Source: Onthophagus taurus (Eukaryota; Arthropoda; Insecta; Coleoptera; Scarabaeidae). From it: a stretch of 64,000 nt of DNA. Of this stretch, positions 31,466 to 42,380 are shown piece by piece (position 1 is the first letter of the stretch; each line of letters starts with the position of its first letter). The stretch covers positions 39,065,001-39,129,000 of the forward strand of contig NC_091972.1 of NCBI RefSeq assembly GCF_036711975.1. Direction: 5' to 3'. The notes under the pieces are model-generated. The model saw only the letters and a list, made by a program, of their open reading frames with translations. It was not told the origin of the DNA and ran no database searches. The position numbers were made by a program, and so were the translations under genes.

Positions 31466-32240
31466 GGTTTTTGTAGAAAATTGAAAAAGCTGATATTTTC
31501 GTGGTTATTTGAAAATTTTAAATTATCAGTTGCATTTGGTGTGAAGGAATATGAAACAAAAGCTATTCTACGCTAGAAAGTTAGGAGACTTTGTGAATAA
31601 CATCAAAATGAAGGAGTTTGCAACTGTTGAAGATACAGGCCATGGATGAGGTCTGCAACCAGAAACTCTCTTCAAAACTCGACGTCAACACATTTTGTAA
31701 TTTTCTTAATTGAATAAAAACTTATAACAGCTAAAGAAAAATTAAGGTACTATATTTAAAGAATTTTTCTCGAAATCTATTTTAATTATATAATAAATTT
31801 AAGCAACTAAGAATATAAATGAAAAGTCAGAAAACAAGAAGTTAATAGAACTCATACAACAAAAATATTCATTTTTTTAAACTCCATCGACACTAAACAA
31901 CGTTTTGCCTGCATTTTACACGGTGGCTTACAGAATCGCGATATTTAAGAAGTCATTATAAAAAAACTTATTCTACCGGCTATATCAAGATTTATAAAAA
32001 AATCAATTATTTTTCATTTCTTCTTCTAGCAGAACTTCTCTGAAGCTTACTATACTAATATACTTAAAATATATTAGTATAGTATATATACTTAATATAC
32101 TATACTACTTACTAATAAACTTACTTAACCCTTTGTGTCCCAAGAAGTCAAACATTTTGAAACTTTGTGACAGAATCAGACAGAATTAAAACGCTATCAA
32201 AATACACTCACTAAAGGCCTTTGGAATAAAATTTTAGCAA
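31466..32240. other. No gene recognised; short TA-rich palindrome
   Basis: Only AT-rich sequence. Around 32050-32100 TATACTAATATAC and TATATTAGTATA form an inverted pair within a (TATAC/TAATATA) rich stretch. Confidence 0.4.
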
Positions 32241-32244
32241 AATA

Positions 32245-33350
32245 TGCAATCCCCCTATTTTCGCATAGTCTAAGTGTCAAAAAAGATGCTAATTCAAAAA
32301 TTCCTGGAAACCGTGTTTATTGAAATTAAGAAATAAAACTTATTTTAAATTGAAGCTTGAAGCTTTCTGTTTAAACCGATGTATAACAATCGATGGGTTG
32401 AATTAAAAAAATATTGAGAAAGAGAGTATTGAGTAAAACTCAATAAAGTAAGTAAAGTAGTAAAACTAACATTTTCGTATAACCCAAAAGTGTCAAAAAA
32501 GATGCTAATTTAAAAATTCCTGGAAGCCGTATTTATTGAAATTAAAGAATGAGACTTATTCTAAATTAAAGCTCAAAGCTTTCTTTTTAAAATGATGTAT
32601 AATAATTGTTGGGTTGGATTGGAAAAATATTAACAAAAAACATGTTGAAACAAAACTAACATTTTCGTATAACCCAAAAGTGTCAAAAAAGATGCTAATT
32701 TAAAAATTCCTGGAAGCCATATTTATTGAAATTAAAGAATGAGACTTGTTCTAAATTACAGCTCAAAGCTTTCTTTTTAAAATGATGTATAATAATTGTT
32801 GGGTTGGATTGGAAAAATATTGACAAAAAACATGTTGAAACAAAACTTACATTTTCGTATAACCTAAGAGTGCCAAAAAAGATGCTAATTTAAAAATTCC
32901 TGGAAGCCGTATTTATTGAAATTAAGGAATGAAACTTATTTTAAATTAACGCTCAAAGCTTTCTCTTTAAAATGATGTATAATAATTGTTGGGTTGGATT
33001 GGAAAAATATAGAGAAAAAAAAAGTTGAAATAAAACTTACATTTTCGAATAACCTAAAAATGTTAAAAATATGCTAATTTAAAAATTCCTGTAAGCCGTA
33101 TTTATTGAAATTAAGGAATGAAACTTATTTTAAATTAAAGCTCAAAGCTCTCTCTTTAAAATGATATATAATAATTGTTGGGTTGGATTGGAAAAATATT
33201 AAGAAAAAAAATGTTGAAACAACACTTACATTTAAAAGAGTCAAAAAAGATGCTAATTTAAAAATTCTTAGAAACCATGTTTATTGAAATTAAGGAATGA
33301 GACTTATTTTAAATTTAAGCTCAATGTTTTCTTTTTAAAATGATCTGTAA
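32245..33350. repeat. ~190-bp tandem repeat array, about six units
   Basis: The marker GATGCTAATT recurs at 32285, 32501, 32691, 32881, about 33070 and 33249, giving steps of 216, 190, 190, 189 and 179 bp. Shared words: AAAAATTCCTGGAAGCC, CTCAAAGCTTTCT, GTTGGGTTGGATTGGAAAAA. Divergence rises toward both edges. No relation to the 162- or 182-bp repeats was noticed. Ends about 300 bp before the orphan UGT exon. Confidence 0.9.
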
Positions 33351-33677
33351 TAATCACACTTAATAACCATTTATCAAAGAAATACCTTCTTGAACAACAA
33401 AATTCAACAGCACCACTTGACGATATTATTTTTTTTGTATTATTTTTGGTTTCGTTGCTATGGTAACCAGCTATGGCTATAAGAAAAATTTCATTTTCTA
33501 AAAATACTAAATCAGTAAATTAGAAATAGGGCCCTTTGATGGACTAGGGTCCTGGACTGCAGCCCATAAATAGGCTTTATGGTTTATTTTGTGGTAGCCT
33601 TCGTACTTGTATTTATTTAAGTTTATTTATTTAATAATTCTTCTAAATTGTTTTTAATTAAAAAAAAATAATATTAC

Positions 33678-33885
33678 CATCAACATGATGTAACGTATAA
33701 TTCTTGTGTTTTATCGTCGCTGGAAAATGAGAAACCATCGTAATATTATAATCATACTTTAATAAACCATCCACTAAAGCCTCATTCCAAATATGATGAC
33801 TGGGCGATGCCAACAAAGTTACGAACAAAATGTTTGTAGATAAAACACTTTTCACAAATAAAATTAAAAAGAATATTTTTAGCAT
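33678..33885 (-). CDS. Orphan or alternative UGT first exon
   Basis: 208-bp first exon (ATG at 33885) with signal peptide, FVTLLASPSHHIWNEALVDG and HKNYTLHHVDG, followed by an intact donor (GATG|GTAATA) in phase 1. It is closely similar to UGT-B exon 1, and its upstream GTTATTTTACAACTG block is also shared. No UGT exon 2 follows on the minus strand until UGT-B's at 26097, which has the matching phase and lies beyond UGT-B's own exon 1, about 7.6 kb away. The space between is filled with repeats. Either a stranded duplicate or an alternative first exon spliced to the UGT-B body. Confidence 0.8.
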
Positions 33886-34175
33886 TTTCAAACTAAAACA
33901 AATTTCAACTAATTGTAAGTTCGACTCAAACCAAGGTTATTTTACAACTGCACTAATATTGTTGAATTTAGTGTTATCTACGATGATTACTCTAATCCAC
34001 AAGGTCAAATCAGAACAATTCTTTACTATAAAGATAATGGGAATTGTGAAATGAAATTACAAATAATTTGAAATTTAAAAAACTAGCGTAAAAATTGTGT
34101 TAAACTTTCTAAATTTGTCCTCGACAATCTCTTTTTATTTCAGTCATCGCGTGTTCATCGCCGTCGAAAAACGAA
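33886..34175. promoter_or_regulatory. Shared divergent 5' region of orphan exon and UGT-C
   Basis: 290 bp separate two UGT start codons facing away from each other, so both promoters must lie here if both are expressed. The left half contains GTTATTTTACAACTG, also found upstream of UGT-B. No clear TATA or initiator could be placed. Confidence 0.5.
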
Positions 34176-35805
34176 ATGTTGTTTAAGATATTCTTAATAA
34201 TCAATGTACATTTCGTTTTAGCGGAAAATATTTTATTTGTGAATTTGGTGCCATCTCCGAGTCATCATATTTGGAACGAAGCTTTAATTGAGGGTTTGTT
34301 GAGTAAGAATCATAATGTTACAATGATTGGTTTTTATCCTGCGAATATAATAAGTAACAATTATTCTATTTTACAAATAAATGGTGTGTATATATTATTA
34401 TTAAATTTATATTATGCAATTTATGTGTGTAATTAATTATTTTAGATGAAAAATTTACTGAAAATATATCATCAACATTAAAAAATGTAATTGATGAAAC
34501 TAGTGTTAAATCAATTTTATCGATGTGGGAGTTTATTCAGAAATCGTGCGAGTTTAACATGAACTCAGAAGAATTTAAAGCACTTTTAAATTACCCAAAA
34601 AGCTTTTTTAATTTATTAATTTTCGATATAACATTTTCAGAGTGTTATTTACCCTTAATCGATCATTTTAACAATCAACCCGCAATCGGAGTAACAGCGT
34701 TTGGTTTACAAACATATTTAAATGATATCATCGGCGAATCAATCCAAATTTATACTCCTTATTACGGTTTACCTTACACCGACAAAATGAATTTATTTCA
34801 AAGATTTTGTAGCATTTTTTACACAACAATCGAGCGCTTATCCAGATTTTATTACCTCCCAAAATTAGATGAAATAAATAAAAAAGTTTTCGGCGAAAAC
34901 GTTCGAAAAATTAACGAATTAGGAAACGAAATATCATTAATTTTCCCTAATGATGACCCAATATTAGATTACCCAAAACCAAACGTCCCAAATGTCATCC
35001 AAATCGGTGGGGTTCATTTAAAAGAAATAAATCAATCAGCAACAAAAATCGATGAAGATTTAGAAAAGATTTTAAATAATTCTGTTGAAGGAATCGTTTT
35101 TGTTTCATTAGGTTCAAATTTTCAACCGAAATTTTATAAAGACCACGTAAAAAGTGCTTTCATCGAAGCATTTTCGAAATTAAATCAAACTATTTTATGG
35201 AAATTTGATGATATCGTAACTTCAAAAAATGTTATCATTAAAAATTGGTTCCCTCAAAGCGATATTTTAGCCCACTCGAATACAAAACTTTTTATAACCC
35301 ATTGTGGTGCTTTAAGTTCCCAAGAAACTATATTTAGGGGAATTCCGATAATCGGAATACCCCTATTTCATGATCAATATTATAGAAGCGCGAAATTTGA
35401 AGAAATTGAAGCAGGAATTATTTTAAACTATAAAGAAATTACAGCGAATAAACTTTATGAATCAATCAATGAAGTTTTGATGAATTCAAGGTTTTAATTT
35501 AATCTTTTATTGAATTAAATTTAATTTTTGTTTTTTTTAACAGATATAAAGAAAATATGATGAAGTTATCGTCTTTGTATAAAAATCAGCCTCTAAAACC
35601 GCTTGATAAGTTTTTAATGTGGTTTGATTATTTATTAAAAAATGGTGATTTACGTAATCTTTCGGTTGCGGGAAGAAAAATGAGTTGGTATCAAACGAAT
35701 AATTATGATATCTTGGGATTAATTGTGGTTATTGTTGTTGTGGTAAAAATGTTGGTGAATAAATTGGTTTTTAACGGTGGAGATAAAAAAGAAAAAACTG
35801 ATTAA
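34176..35805 (+). CDS. UDP-glycosyltransferase UGT-C (3 exons)
   Basis: Exons 34176-34383, 34446-35490 and 35544-35805 (introns 62 and 53 bp, GT..AG), 1515 bp, 504 aa. Exon 1: signal peptide, PSPSHHIWNEALIEGLL. Exon 2: FDITFSECYLPLIDHF, GIVFVSLGSNF, KNWFPQSDILAHSNT and FITHCGALSSQETIFRGIP..DQ. The second glycine of the HCGG box is Ala here. Exon 3: YKENMMKLSSLY, a membrane helix rich in Val/Ile and the tail GGDKKEKTD. Keeps intron 1 and the last intron only. Apparently functional ER glycosyltransferase. AATAAA near 35839 may be its polyadenylation signal. Confidence 0.93.
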
Positions 35806-35809
35806 AACG

Positions 35810-36240
35810 AATATTTTTTTATGACGAAAAAATGTAAATAATAAATAATCTCATTATCATTTCATTAACTTAAATCATTTTATTCACCAAAACTCCAACA
35901 TTCCCAAAATAACCGAATTACAAACATCACTTAACTTAATCACATTCCATCAGCACAGCTAATTGCGTTATTGGGTTATCATGTGTAACGCCGAAATAGA
36001 TTTAGAACTTCATTGGTTTTCACGGCCAATGAAGGCCAAATTTCTAAATTATGCTAAAAATTTGAAGAATTTTAAGAGAAGGACTACTAAAGTATGTATT
36101 TTAGCCATTTCTCCTCGTGAAGAAGTAGTTTTGGTGCGTGCATAAATAGATCAGGATTCGCAGGCATCGTTTATCAGTGAGGACTAGATTTTACTGTGCT
36201 TCGGATTTCGAAAAGCATAACTTCCTCATAAATAGCACCG
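35810..36240. other. UGT-C 3' flank, no further gene
   Basis: Contains AATAAA-type signals just after UGT-C. A 60-residue plus frame at 35963-36145 has no recognised domain. Confidence 0.4.
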
Positions 36241-36241
36241 T

Positions 36242-36505
36242 TTATATATAGCACTATCGAAATTAAAATTTCTTTTCATGGTATTCGTTTGTGCCACGTT
36301 TGTGCTGTTTTGTGCCGTAAACGCGGTCGTTTGTGCTGCTTTCGTTCGTGAGATATTCGAGTTTTTTGTAGGTGGGGCTGGAGACATGAAATTAAAATTG
36401 TTCCCTATGCCGCCCCTCTTGTACTGACATAAAAATGCCCTAATAGTTTTCGTTTGTGCTTCGTTTGTGCTGGTTTGTGCCGCAAACGCCAAGATTTGTG
36501 CTATT
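36242..36505. repeat. Left inverted repeat of USP-bearing element
   Basis: Inverted relative to 39697-39925. Starts CACTATCGAAATTAAAATTT and runs through repeated GTTTGTGC(T/C) words to GCAAACGCCAAGATTTGT. Frames within it are artefacts of these repeats. Confidence 0.85.
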
Positions 36506-36535
36506 ACGGTACGCCAGATATTAATTTATTTCTTA

Positions 36536-36778
36536 TTAAGGGTGCGCGGAAATCGCCTCCGTTGCACTGATATAATATGGCCCACAATTCTTAAGAAGGA
36601 ACCAGTTTAAAAACTTCCAGTTAAAGAATTCTACTCTAGTATCTGAAGTTTTTAAATAAAATAGGTCAACATCATTAATTAAGAACTGGCGATTTTTTTT
36701 TAATATTATTGTAGTAGGGTTATTTAATAAGGCCCATTGAAGCGGCTGTTTAACAGTGGGTTTTTTTAAAAAACTCAT
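36536..36778 (-). other. Unassigned open frame in the USP-bearing element
   Basis: 80-residue minus frame between the left inverted repeat and the USP-like remnant. No domain recognised. Its plus complement also stays open in part. Probably not an independent gene. Confidence 0.25.
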
Positions 36779-36884
36779 TGATGAGTCAAATTTTGTTTTT
36801 CTACTTTTTCATACACAATTTTATTACGGTTTGAAATTAAGTGGACCTTATTTGCCGCAGGTACCTTACATTTTGCAATTAATT

Positions 36885-37523
36885 TTATTTGACGTATACG
36901 ATGGTTTGTACGTTGTTACACATTTTCTTTTTAATTGATGAGCTTTTGTTGTTTAAATCATCGTACTTTTGCCAAACACAATTTTTGTGACAATAAGACA
37001 CGAAATGTCCAACACTTTTGGCTGATACACCTCCAAAATAGTTTACTAGACCCTTCAAATGGTACCTGATATTTTCCATCACAATAACTTTCGGAAAAAT
37101 TTCAAAAGAAAGTTAACATGCAGTGAAGGTTTCAAAAATTATATATGGGTAAGTTACAACCGGCACTTTCATAATTTTTTCTCCACAGCAATAGTTGACC
37201 ACCACAGGTTTAAGGGATTCTTGCAGAAGTTGCCCCAACTTGTGCTGAGTATAGGTGTCTGACGGTAATAATAATAACGCATTTTGTGTTTCGGTAATGT
37301 TTTTTTCGCATTTGATACATTTGGTAACTACCTTCAATGATTTTGGAAGATAATTGTCAATATTGTCTAATAACTGGGAAAGGGTATACGTGGCGTCATA
37401 TAAGTAAATTCCCTGGGGTTGAGGTTTGGGGGTTAGCTTTTCAATTAATATTTTTGAATGATAAAGGTAAACTGTCTTGGAAACTCCTTCTTTCACAAGC
37501 TTTTGAAGCAACTTCATCAACAA
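36885..37523 (-). pseudogene. Ubiquitin-specific-protease-like C-terminal remnant
   Basis: The minus frame 37523-37113 contains a zinc-ribbon-like KCIKCEKN and YCCGEK pair, then YPYIIFETFTAC, a TAA stop at 37113-37115, and in the same frame LSFEIFPKVIVMENI leading into 37082-36885 with YHLKGLVNYFGG, GHFVSYCHKNCVWQKYDDL and NNVQTIVYVK. The GHFVSY..W.KYDD block matches the His box of USP-family deubiquitinases, and NNV.TIVYV matches their C-terminal end. The Cys box would lie upstream and is missing. One nonsense codon in an otherwise continuous frame. Lies inside an inverted-repeat element, so likely element-carried. USP assignment is from motif memory. Confidence 0.6.
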
Positions 37524-37585
37524 ATTATCAGTTTTGTCAAGTAGAGTTTGGAAGGAGGTACTATCACAGTATGACTGGTAAAGTA

Positions 37586-37613
37586 CATTACATTACATTA
37601 CATTACATTACAT
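37586..37613. repeat. (CATTA)n tract, tail of LOA-like element
   Basis: Five CATTA repeats plus CAT directly beside the 3' end of the minus-strand non-LTR element. Read on the element strand it is a (TAATG)n tail, as expected for elements ending in short tandem repeats rather than poly(A). Confidence 0.8.
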
Positions 37614-39690
37614 AGAATACATATCGGGTAGGCGGACCAACCAACCTTGCACCGCGACCCTAAGGATCTATTGTACCCCGATAGATATCGTTATCAAATT
37701 TCACCGTGCAGTCCAATGCTCTTAACGAACATTAATACCTTGCTCGGCGAAAGGTCATTCAGATCTTTTGAGGAGATAAACTGCGACCCAAAAATCGAGA
37801 ATCTGATACGGTTAACGGCAGGGCAGTGACATAAAACATGCTCAACCGTCTCTGCTTCCTCCGCACATAGTCGGCATTCAACATCGTCGGCTAAACCCAA
37901 CAAGTTGAGGTGTGCTTTTAATCGGCAGTGCCCAGTAAAAACACCCATTAGAACTTTTATGCTACTACGGACAAGTCCTAAAATATTCCTGGGTTTGACA
38001 GTGGCGATGTTAATAAACACCTTAGCATGTCTCATTCCAGGAGAACTGGTCCACAGTAGGCGAAGTCTCTCTTCAGCCCACAGTCCAATCCTATATTTGG
38101 CCATCGCAAATGATACACCAACTGCTGGTTCCGGCCCCACAAACGCTTCAGCGCTGCCATCTCGTGCTAGCTTATCTGCCGCTTCATTACCAGCAACCCC
38201 AGAGTGACCCGGGACCCAGATCAGAGAGACTCTGTTATCACAACTCAGTGTGTTTAATGTTCTCTTACAATCATTAACCAGAACCGCCACCGTTTTCACG
38301 GCTTGCAGCGCCTGGAGAGCGGCTTGACTGTCTGAGAAAATTCGTACTGTCATGTTGAACATCAAATCTGACGGCATTGATAGCACAGTATCAGTGCTTA
38401 TAATGTCTTCCGCAGCCCATTGGTAGGACATGTCGGAACAGTTTTGAGCATATTGCTTAAATCTGTAAATGGTTGTTCTAGCCACTTTCTCTATATGCAA
38501 ATGCAGTGGAGATAGGCCAAGCAGAACCTCCATTGCTAGAGTTGGCGTTGTGCCTATCGCACCAGAGATTGCCAATCCAGCTACTCGTTGAATTCGTGAA
38601 AGTTTACAGATAACTGAAATCTGTCGGACTTTCCTATACCAGGCTGCTGCTCCGTATGTGATCATAGGTCTAACCACAGTCACATAGAGCCAGTACAGTC
38701 TTTCAGGGGTAAGACCCCAATTTTTTCCACAAAGACTGCGACAAGTCCACAAGGATAGTCTAGCTTTGTGCAAGACTCCCTGCAAATGTCCATTCCATGA
38801 CAGGGTTTTGTCTAGGATTACTCCTAGATATTTGACTTCCTTTGAGAAAGGAATTTCTTCACCTTGGATAGTTGGGCGGATTAGTCCATCCAACTTTCGC
38901 TTCCTGGTGAAGGGCACAACAAGTGTCTTTTGCGGGTTTATTGAGAGGTTCTCTCCCTTACACCAAGCGCAAATGGTATCTAGGGTCACCTGGAGGACTT
39001 TAGATATCCTCGGCAAACAGGTTCCTTTGACCATAACGACAATGTCATCAGCATAAGCTTGCATTTCCACACCAACGGCTTCGACTATCGCAATCAGATC
39101 GTCAACTAGGATGGACCAAAGCAGGGGAGATAACACCCCTCCCTGCGAGCAGCCACCTCCCGGCCTGAAGCGTATCGTATCACCGTGGAGTGAAGTAGAA
39201 ACTATTCTACTATCTAGCATATTGCGGATCCAACCCGCTATAGTTGCTTCCACTCCCCTGTCAAGAGCAGCTCTTTCAAGAGATTGTGGTATTGCGTTGT
39301 TGAACGTTCCCTCTATATCCAGAAACGCACAAACCAAGATTTCTTTATCCTGCAGCGTCCTGGATACTCTACCAACTAAGTTGTGTAGAGCCAATTCTGC
39401 TGATTTTCCCGCTTGATAAGCATACTGGTGGCGACTTAGTGGACCAGATACCAATGGCACCGTACGGATATACCGTTCCAGAACTTTTTCAAGGGTTTTC
39501 AGCAGAAATGACGTTAGGCTGATGGGTCGAAAGGCATTAGAAGTAGGGACCGAACGGCCCGCTTTGGGTATGTAAGATACCCGTACCTTAGTCCATTCTG
39601 CCGGCACATATTTCCAGGCGACACTCGCTGTGAAAATTTTTACCAAAATTGGCAACAACAAAGACCTCCCCATTGCAGTTATGTCAGCTT
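37614..39690 (-). mobile_element. LOA-like non-LTR retrotransposon, 5'-truncated
   Basis: One long minus frame (39673-37694, 659 residues) encodes RT then an RNase H remnant. RT landmarks: KVRVSYIPKAGR, FRPISLTSFLLKTLEKVLER, AYQAGKSAELALHNLV, FLDIEGTFNNA, QGGVLSPLLW and AYADDIVVMV (intact catalytic Asp pair). RNase H keeps IFSDSQAALQAL and WVPGHSGVAGNEAADKLARD. The first part with the expected TDGS Asp and the Glu is missing without breaking the frame. The C-terminus has a zinc-knuckle-like CRLC..H..CHC. The endonuclease is absent (5' truncation at the right inverted repeat of the host element). LDIEG and RNase H suggest the LOA/I group; clade is inference. Confidence 0.88.
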
Positions 39691-39696
39691 AATACA

Positions 39697-40135
39697 GATA
39701 CAAATCTTGGCGTTTGCGGCACAAACCAGCACAAACGAAAACTATTAGGGCATTTTTATGTCAGTACAACAGGGGCGGCATAGGGAACAATTTTAATTTC
39801 CATGTCTCCAGCCCCACCTACAAAAAACTCGAATATCTCACGAACGAAAGCAGCAGAAACGACCGCGTTTACGGCACAAAACAGCACAAACGAATACCAT
39901 GAAAAGAAATTTTAATTTCGATAGTGGGGGAGCTGGCATGTCTCCAGCCCCACCTACAAAAAACGTAAATATCTCGTGAACAAAAGCAGCACAAATGATC
40001 GCGTTTGCGGCACAAAACAGCACAAACGTAGCACAAACGAATACCATAAAAAAAAATTTAATTTCGATAATGGGGGGCTGGCATGTCTCCAGCCCCACCT
40101 ACAAAAAACGCAAATATCTCATGAACCAAAGCAGC
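39697..40135. repeat. Right inverted repeat with three tandem units
   Basis: The first copy mirrors 36242-36505 (CAAATCTTGGCGTTTGCGGC onward). A unit of about 136-145 bp then repeats: GCCCCACCTACAAAAAAC occurs at 39811, 39947 and 40092. Each unit holds GCACAAACG words and GGGGCTGG/CCAGCCCC palindromes. The last copy is partial. Compared with one unit on the left, this arm has been amplified. Confidence 0.85.
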
Positions 40136-40139
40136 AATG

Positions 40140-40580
40140 TGGCATTTTCACATTTTAGATATGCTGAGGTTGGCGGGCTGGGAACATGGAGCCCCGTTCG
40201 CGAATTAATACTTCGAATCGTGTCGTTTCAATTAAATTCATTACAAAAAGAGAAAACGTTTCTTTTACTTCATTTCATTTACTTGCCACAAAAATAAATT
40301 AAAAACATTCCATTGGAATCAGAAGATGTAATAAACAGGGTCTTTTCATTTGAGGGTATAACATATTTGATTTTATTCGTGAAATTTGCGCAAGAAAGTT
40401 TAACGCATACACGATAGCACAACAAAGAATAATCGGATGGATCAGTTCCCTTCTTTGGTACATTGGGTCACATTAAGTCTGCTATGAGCTCTATGACAAG
40501 TATGGAGGTTGGATTCACCTCATCATAGGGGATTTTCCAAAAGAGTTCTATGACTAAATTGCGAGTTGTGTTTAACCACC
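40140..40580. other. No gene recognised
   Basis: Spacer between the USP-bearing element and a non-LTR fragment. Some moderate-complexity sequence but no convincing domain. Confidence 0.35.
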
Positions 40581-40589
40581 TACGGGACA

Positions 40590-41100
40590 TCGTTAAATTA
40601 ATGTGCGCATGTCAGACTTTCTTCTACTTCTGCTTTTTCTTTGAAGGAGCCGTAGAAGCTTGTTCTATCCATTCTGTTCTGCTTACATTTCTTATGATGA
40701 GGACGAGCTATCTGTTTCAAGGACAGACATGCACAAGTGACATCGGAAAGAGTCACTTTGACTAGGGGTGTTCCACAGGGTCTATCCTTGGTCCTCTTTT
40801 ATTTTTGATGTTTTTCAATGACTTTCCGTGACAGTCTTATTTTAGGGACATTGACTATTTATTATATGCTGACGATGTCACTTTGATTATCCGAAGCGAT
40901 GAAGCTAAAGAGGTCATTCAAGGATCAGAATTGGTTCTAGATAGAGCACGTAAATGGTGCATCGCGAATGAGTTGTGTTTGAATGATGGGAAAACAGTCA
41001 GAATAATATTAAGTCAGAGGAATTTTAATTTTACTAATTTTGGTAATCCGTTGTTTGGTAAATTCTTGGGAGTTTACATAACCACTCATAAGTAAGAAAA
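40590..41100 (+). pseudogene. Non-LTR RT fragment
   Basis: The plus strand near 40755-40860 reads in pieces GVPQG, LLYADDVTLIIRSDEA, and continues in 40883-41095 with LVLDRARKWCIANELCLNDG and GKFLGVYI. This is the palm and thumb start of a Jockey/CR1-type RT. Frames are shifted before YADD. Short fossil. Confidence 0.75.
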
Positions 41101-41189
41101 TTTCAAAAAACAAATATGTACTAAAAGAAATTCACTCAAATGAGAAATATGCCAAGGAATAAAATAATATTATACATTTTTTTATTATA

Positions 41190-41427
41190 CAGGATGTCTC
41201 ACGTAACTGGTTCGTGAGATAGTACTATAGTATATCAGTATACTATAGCATTACATTTAAAATAACGAAGTTATGGTCTACTTCCGGTAGACCGGAAGTG
41301 GCAGCCATCTTAAAAATATGTTAAATCGAAAGATTCGAATGAATAACACATGCTACCAAAATTTCAAAACAGTACGAATAGTGGAACCTGAAAAAGTTCT
41401 AACGAATCAGTTCCGTGAGACATCCTG
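41190..41427. mobile_element. 238-bp MITE with TA target duplication
   Basis: Starts CAGGATGTCTCACGTAACTG and ends with the near complement (CAGTTCCGTGAGACATCCTG), about 25 bp of inverted repeat. TA sits on both sides (41188-41189 and 41428-41429). The core has ACTATAGTATATCAGTATAC palindromic sequence and TTCCGGTAGACCGGAAGTGG. Fits a Tc1/mariner-mobilised miniature element. No ORF. Confidence 0.88.
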
Positions 41428-41429
41428 TA

Positions 41430-41999
41430 TTAGTAAATTGTACTTATGTGGAAATTTAAAAAATATATTACGATACTATTTTTCACGATCAATGATGTTC
41501 CGCTTTTCCAATGTTAAAATCTGGTCACCTTACCATTTGGATGCTGATATGCAATTTTTGTAATCGTTAGAAGTCTATTCATTTGGATTCATGAAACATT
41601 ATATTTCGTCGTTACTGCTTCCCTAATGGGTCACTTGTTGACCTATTTTTCAGGTTGTTCAGGTGTCCATAAGATGATATACTTATGGCCAAACAAGTGT
41701 AATCTGTTACTTCTTCTATTACGTGGTCGTTCAATTCTAGTTTACATCTCTCTCGCTAGATTCTCTAGCTATTACCATAGTTTTTGTTTGGTAACATGTT
41801 TTTTTTTCTGCTTGAATTCCTGGTGTAGCCATTATAGTCCATTCTCCGTGTTATGGTCAATTAATGATGCACTATCCGCGTGGTATATGACTTTTACTTC
41901 ACCTAATTATTTTCTATTTTTCTTCTCTCCTAGTTAGTTAACTAAACCGTAAACCGTAGTAGACCGCATTGACCATTGACCTGTTTTTCAAACACCCCT
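41430..41999. other. No gene recognised
   Basis: AT-rich. The T-rich frame at 41626-41937 is a compositional artefact (runs of Phe/Ser/Leu), not a credible gene. Confidence 0.4.
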
Positions 42000-42380
42000 G
42001 TTGTTCCTAGCATGTTGTTATATACTTCAGAATGCTGTTTGCAGGAGACGGAGAACAGCTTCATGGATATGTTTAGAAGGGAAATTCCTCGGTAATTCTC
42101 TTGGTATGAGGATATTCTTCTTTTAAAAAATGAAATAGTGATACTGGTTCTCCAGCTTTCTGGAGATTATACATTCTGCAGTATTTTATCATACAGCTTC
42201 ATGATTTGTTCTGTTAGTTCTTCTCGTCTCCACTTAAGCAGCTCATAGAGATCCACACCTGATTACTTTCACTTTTTTTATTCGTCTTATCGGCAGCAAA
42301 ACTTCCTCCGCTGTGAATTATTCTATTTTTTTCTCAGCATCTGCTCTCTTCATGCTTGATCTTTCGGCGAAGGTTACATA
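42000..42380 (-). pseudogene. RTE/Jockey-like RT N-terminal fragment
   Basis: The minus strand reads AEEVLLPIRRIKKVKVIRCG, then WRREELTEQIMKLYDKILQN, SPESWRTSITISFFK and NYRGISLLNISMKLFS. This is the finger region of an RT (normally IRKLKNGKAPG...DNYRGISLLN). Several frame switches. No continuation to the catalytic domain was seen. Confidence 0.7.

Noticed and set aside
39714..40297. Several overlapping ORFs in the GCACAAACG-rich repeats
   Set aside because: They come from repeat composition, appear on both strands and have no recognised domain.
41626..41937. 103-codon T-rich ORF
   Set aside because: Composition-driven run of Phe, Ser and Leu with no homologous copy, no domain and no splice context.
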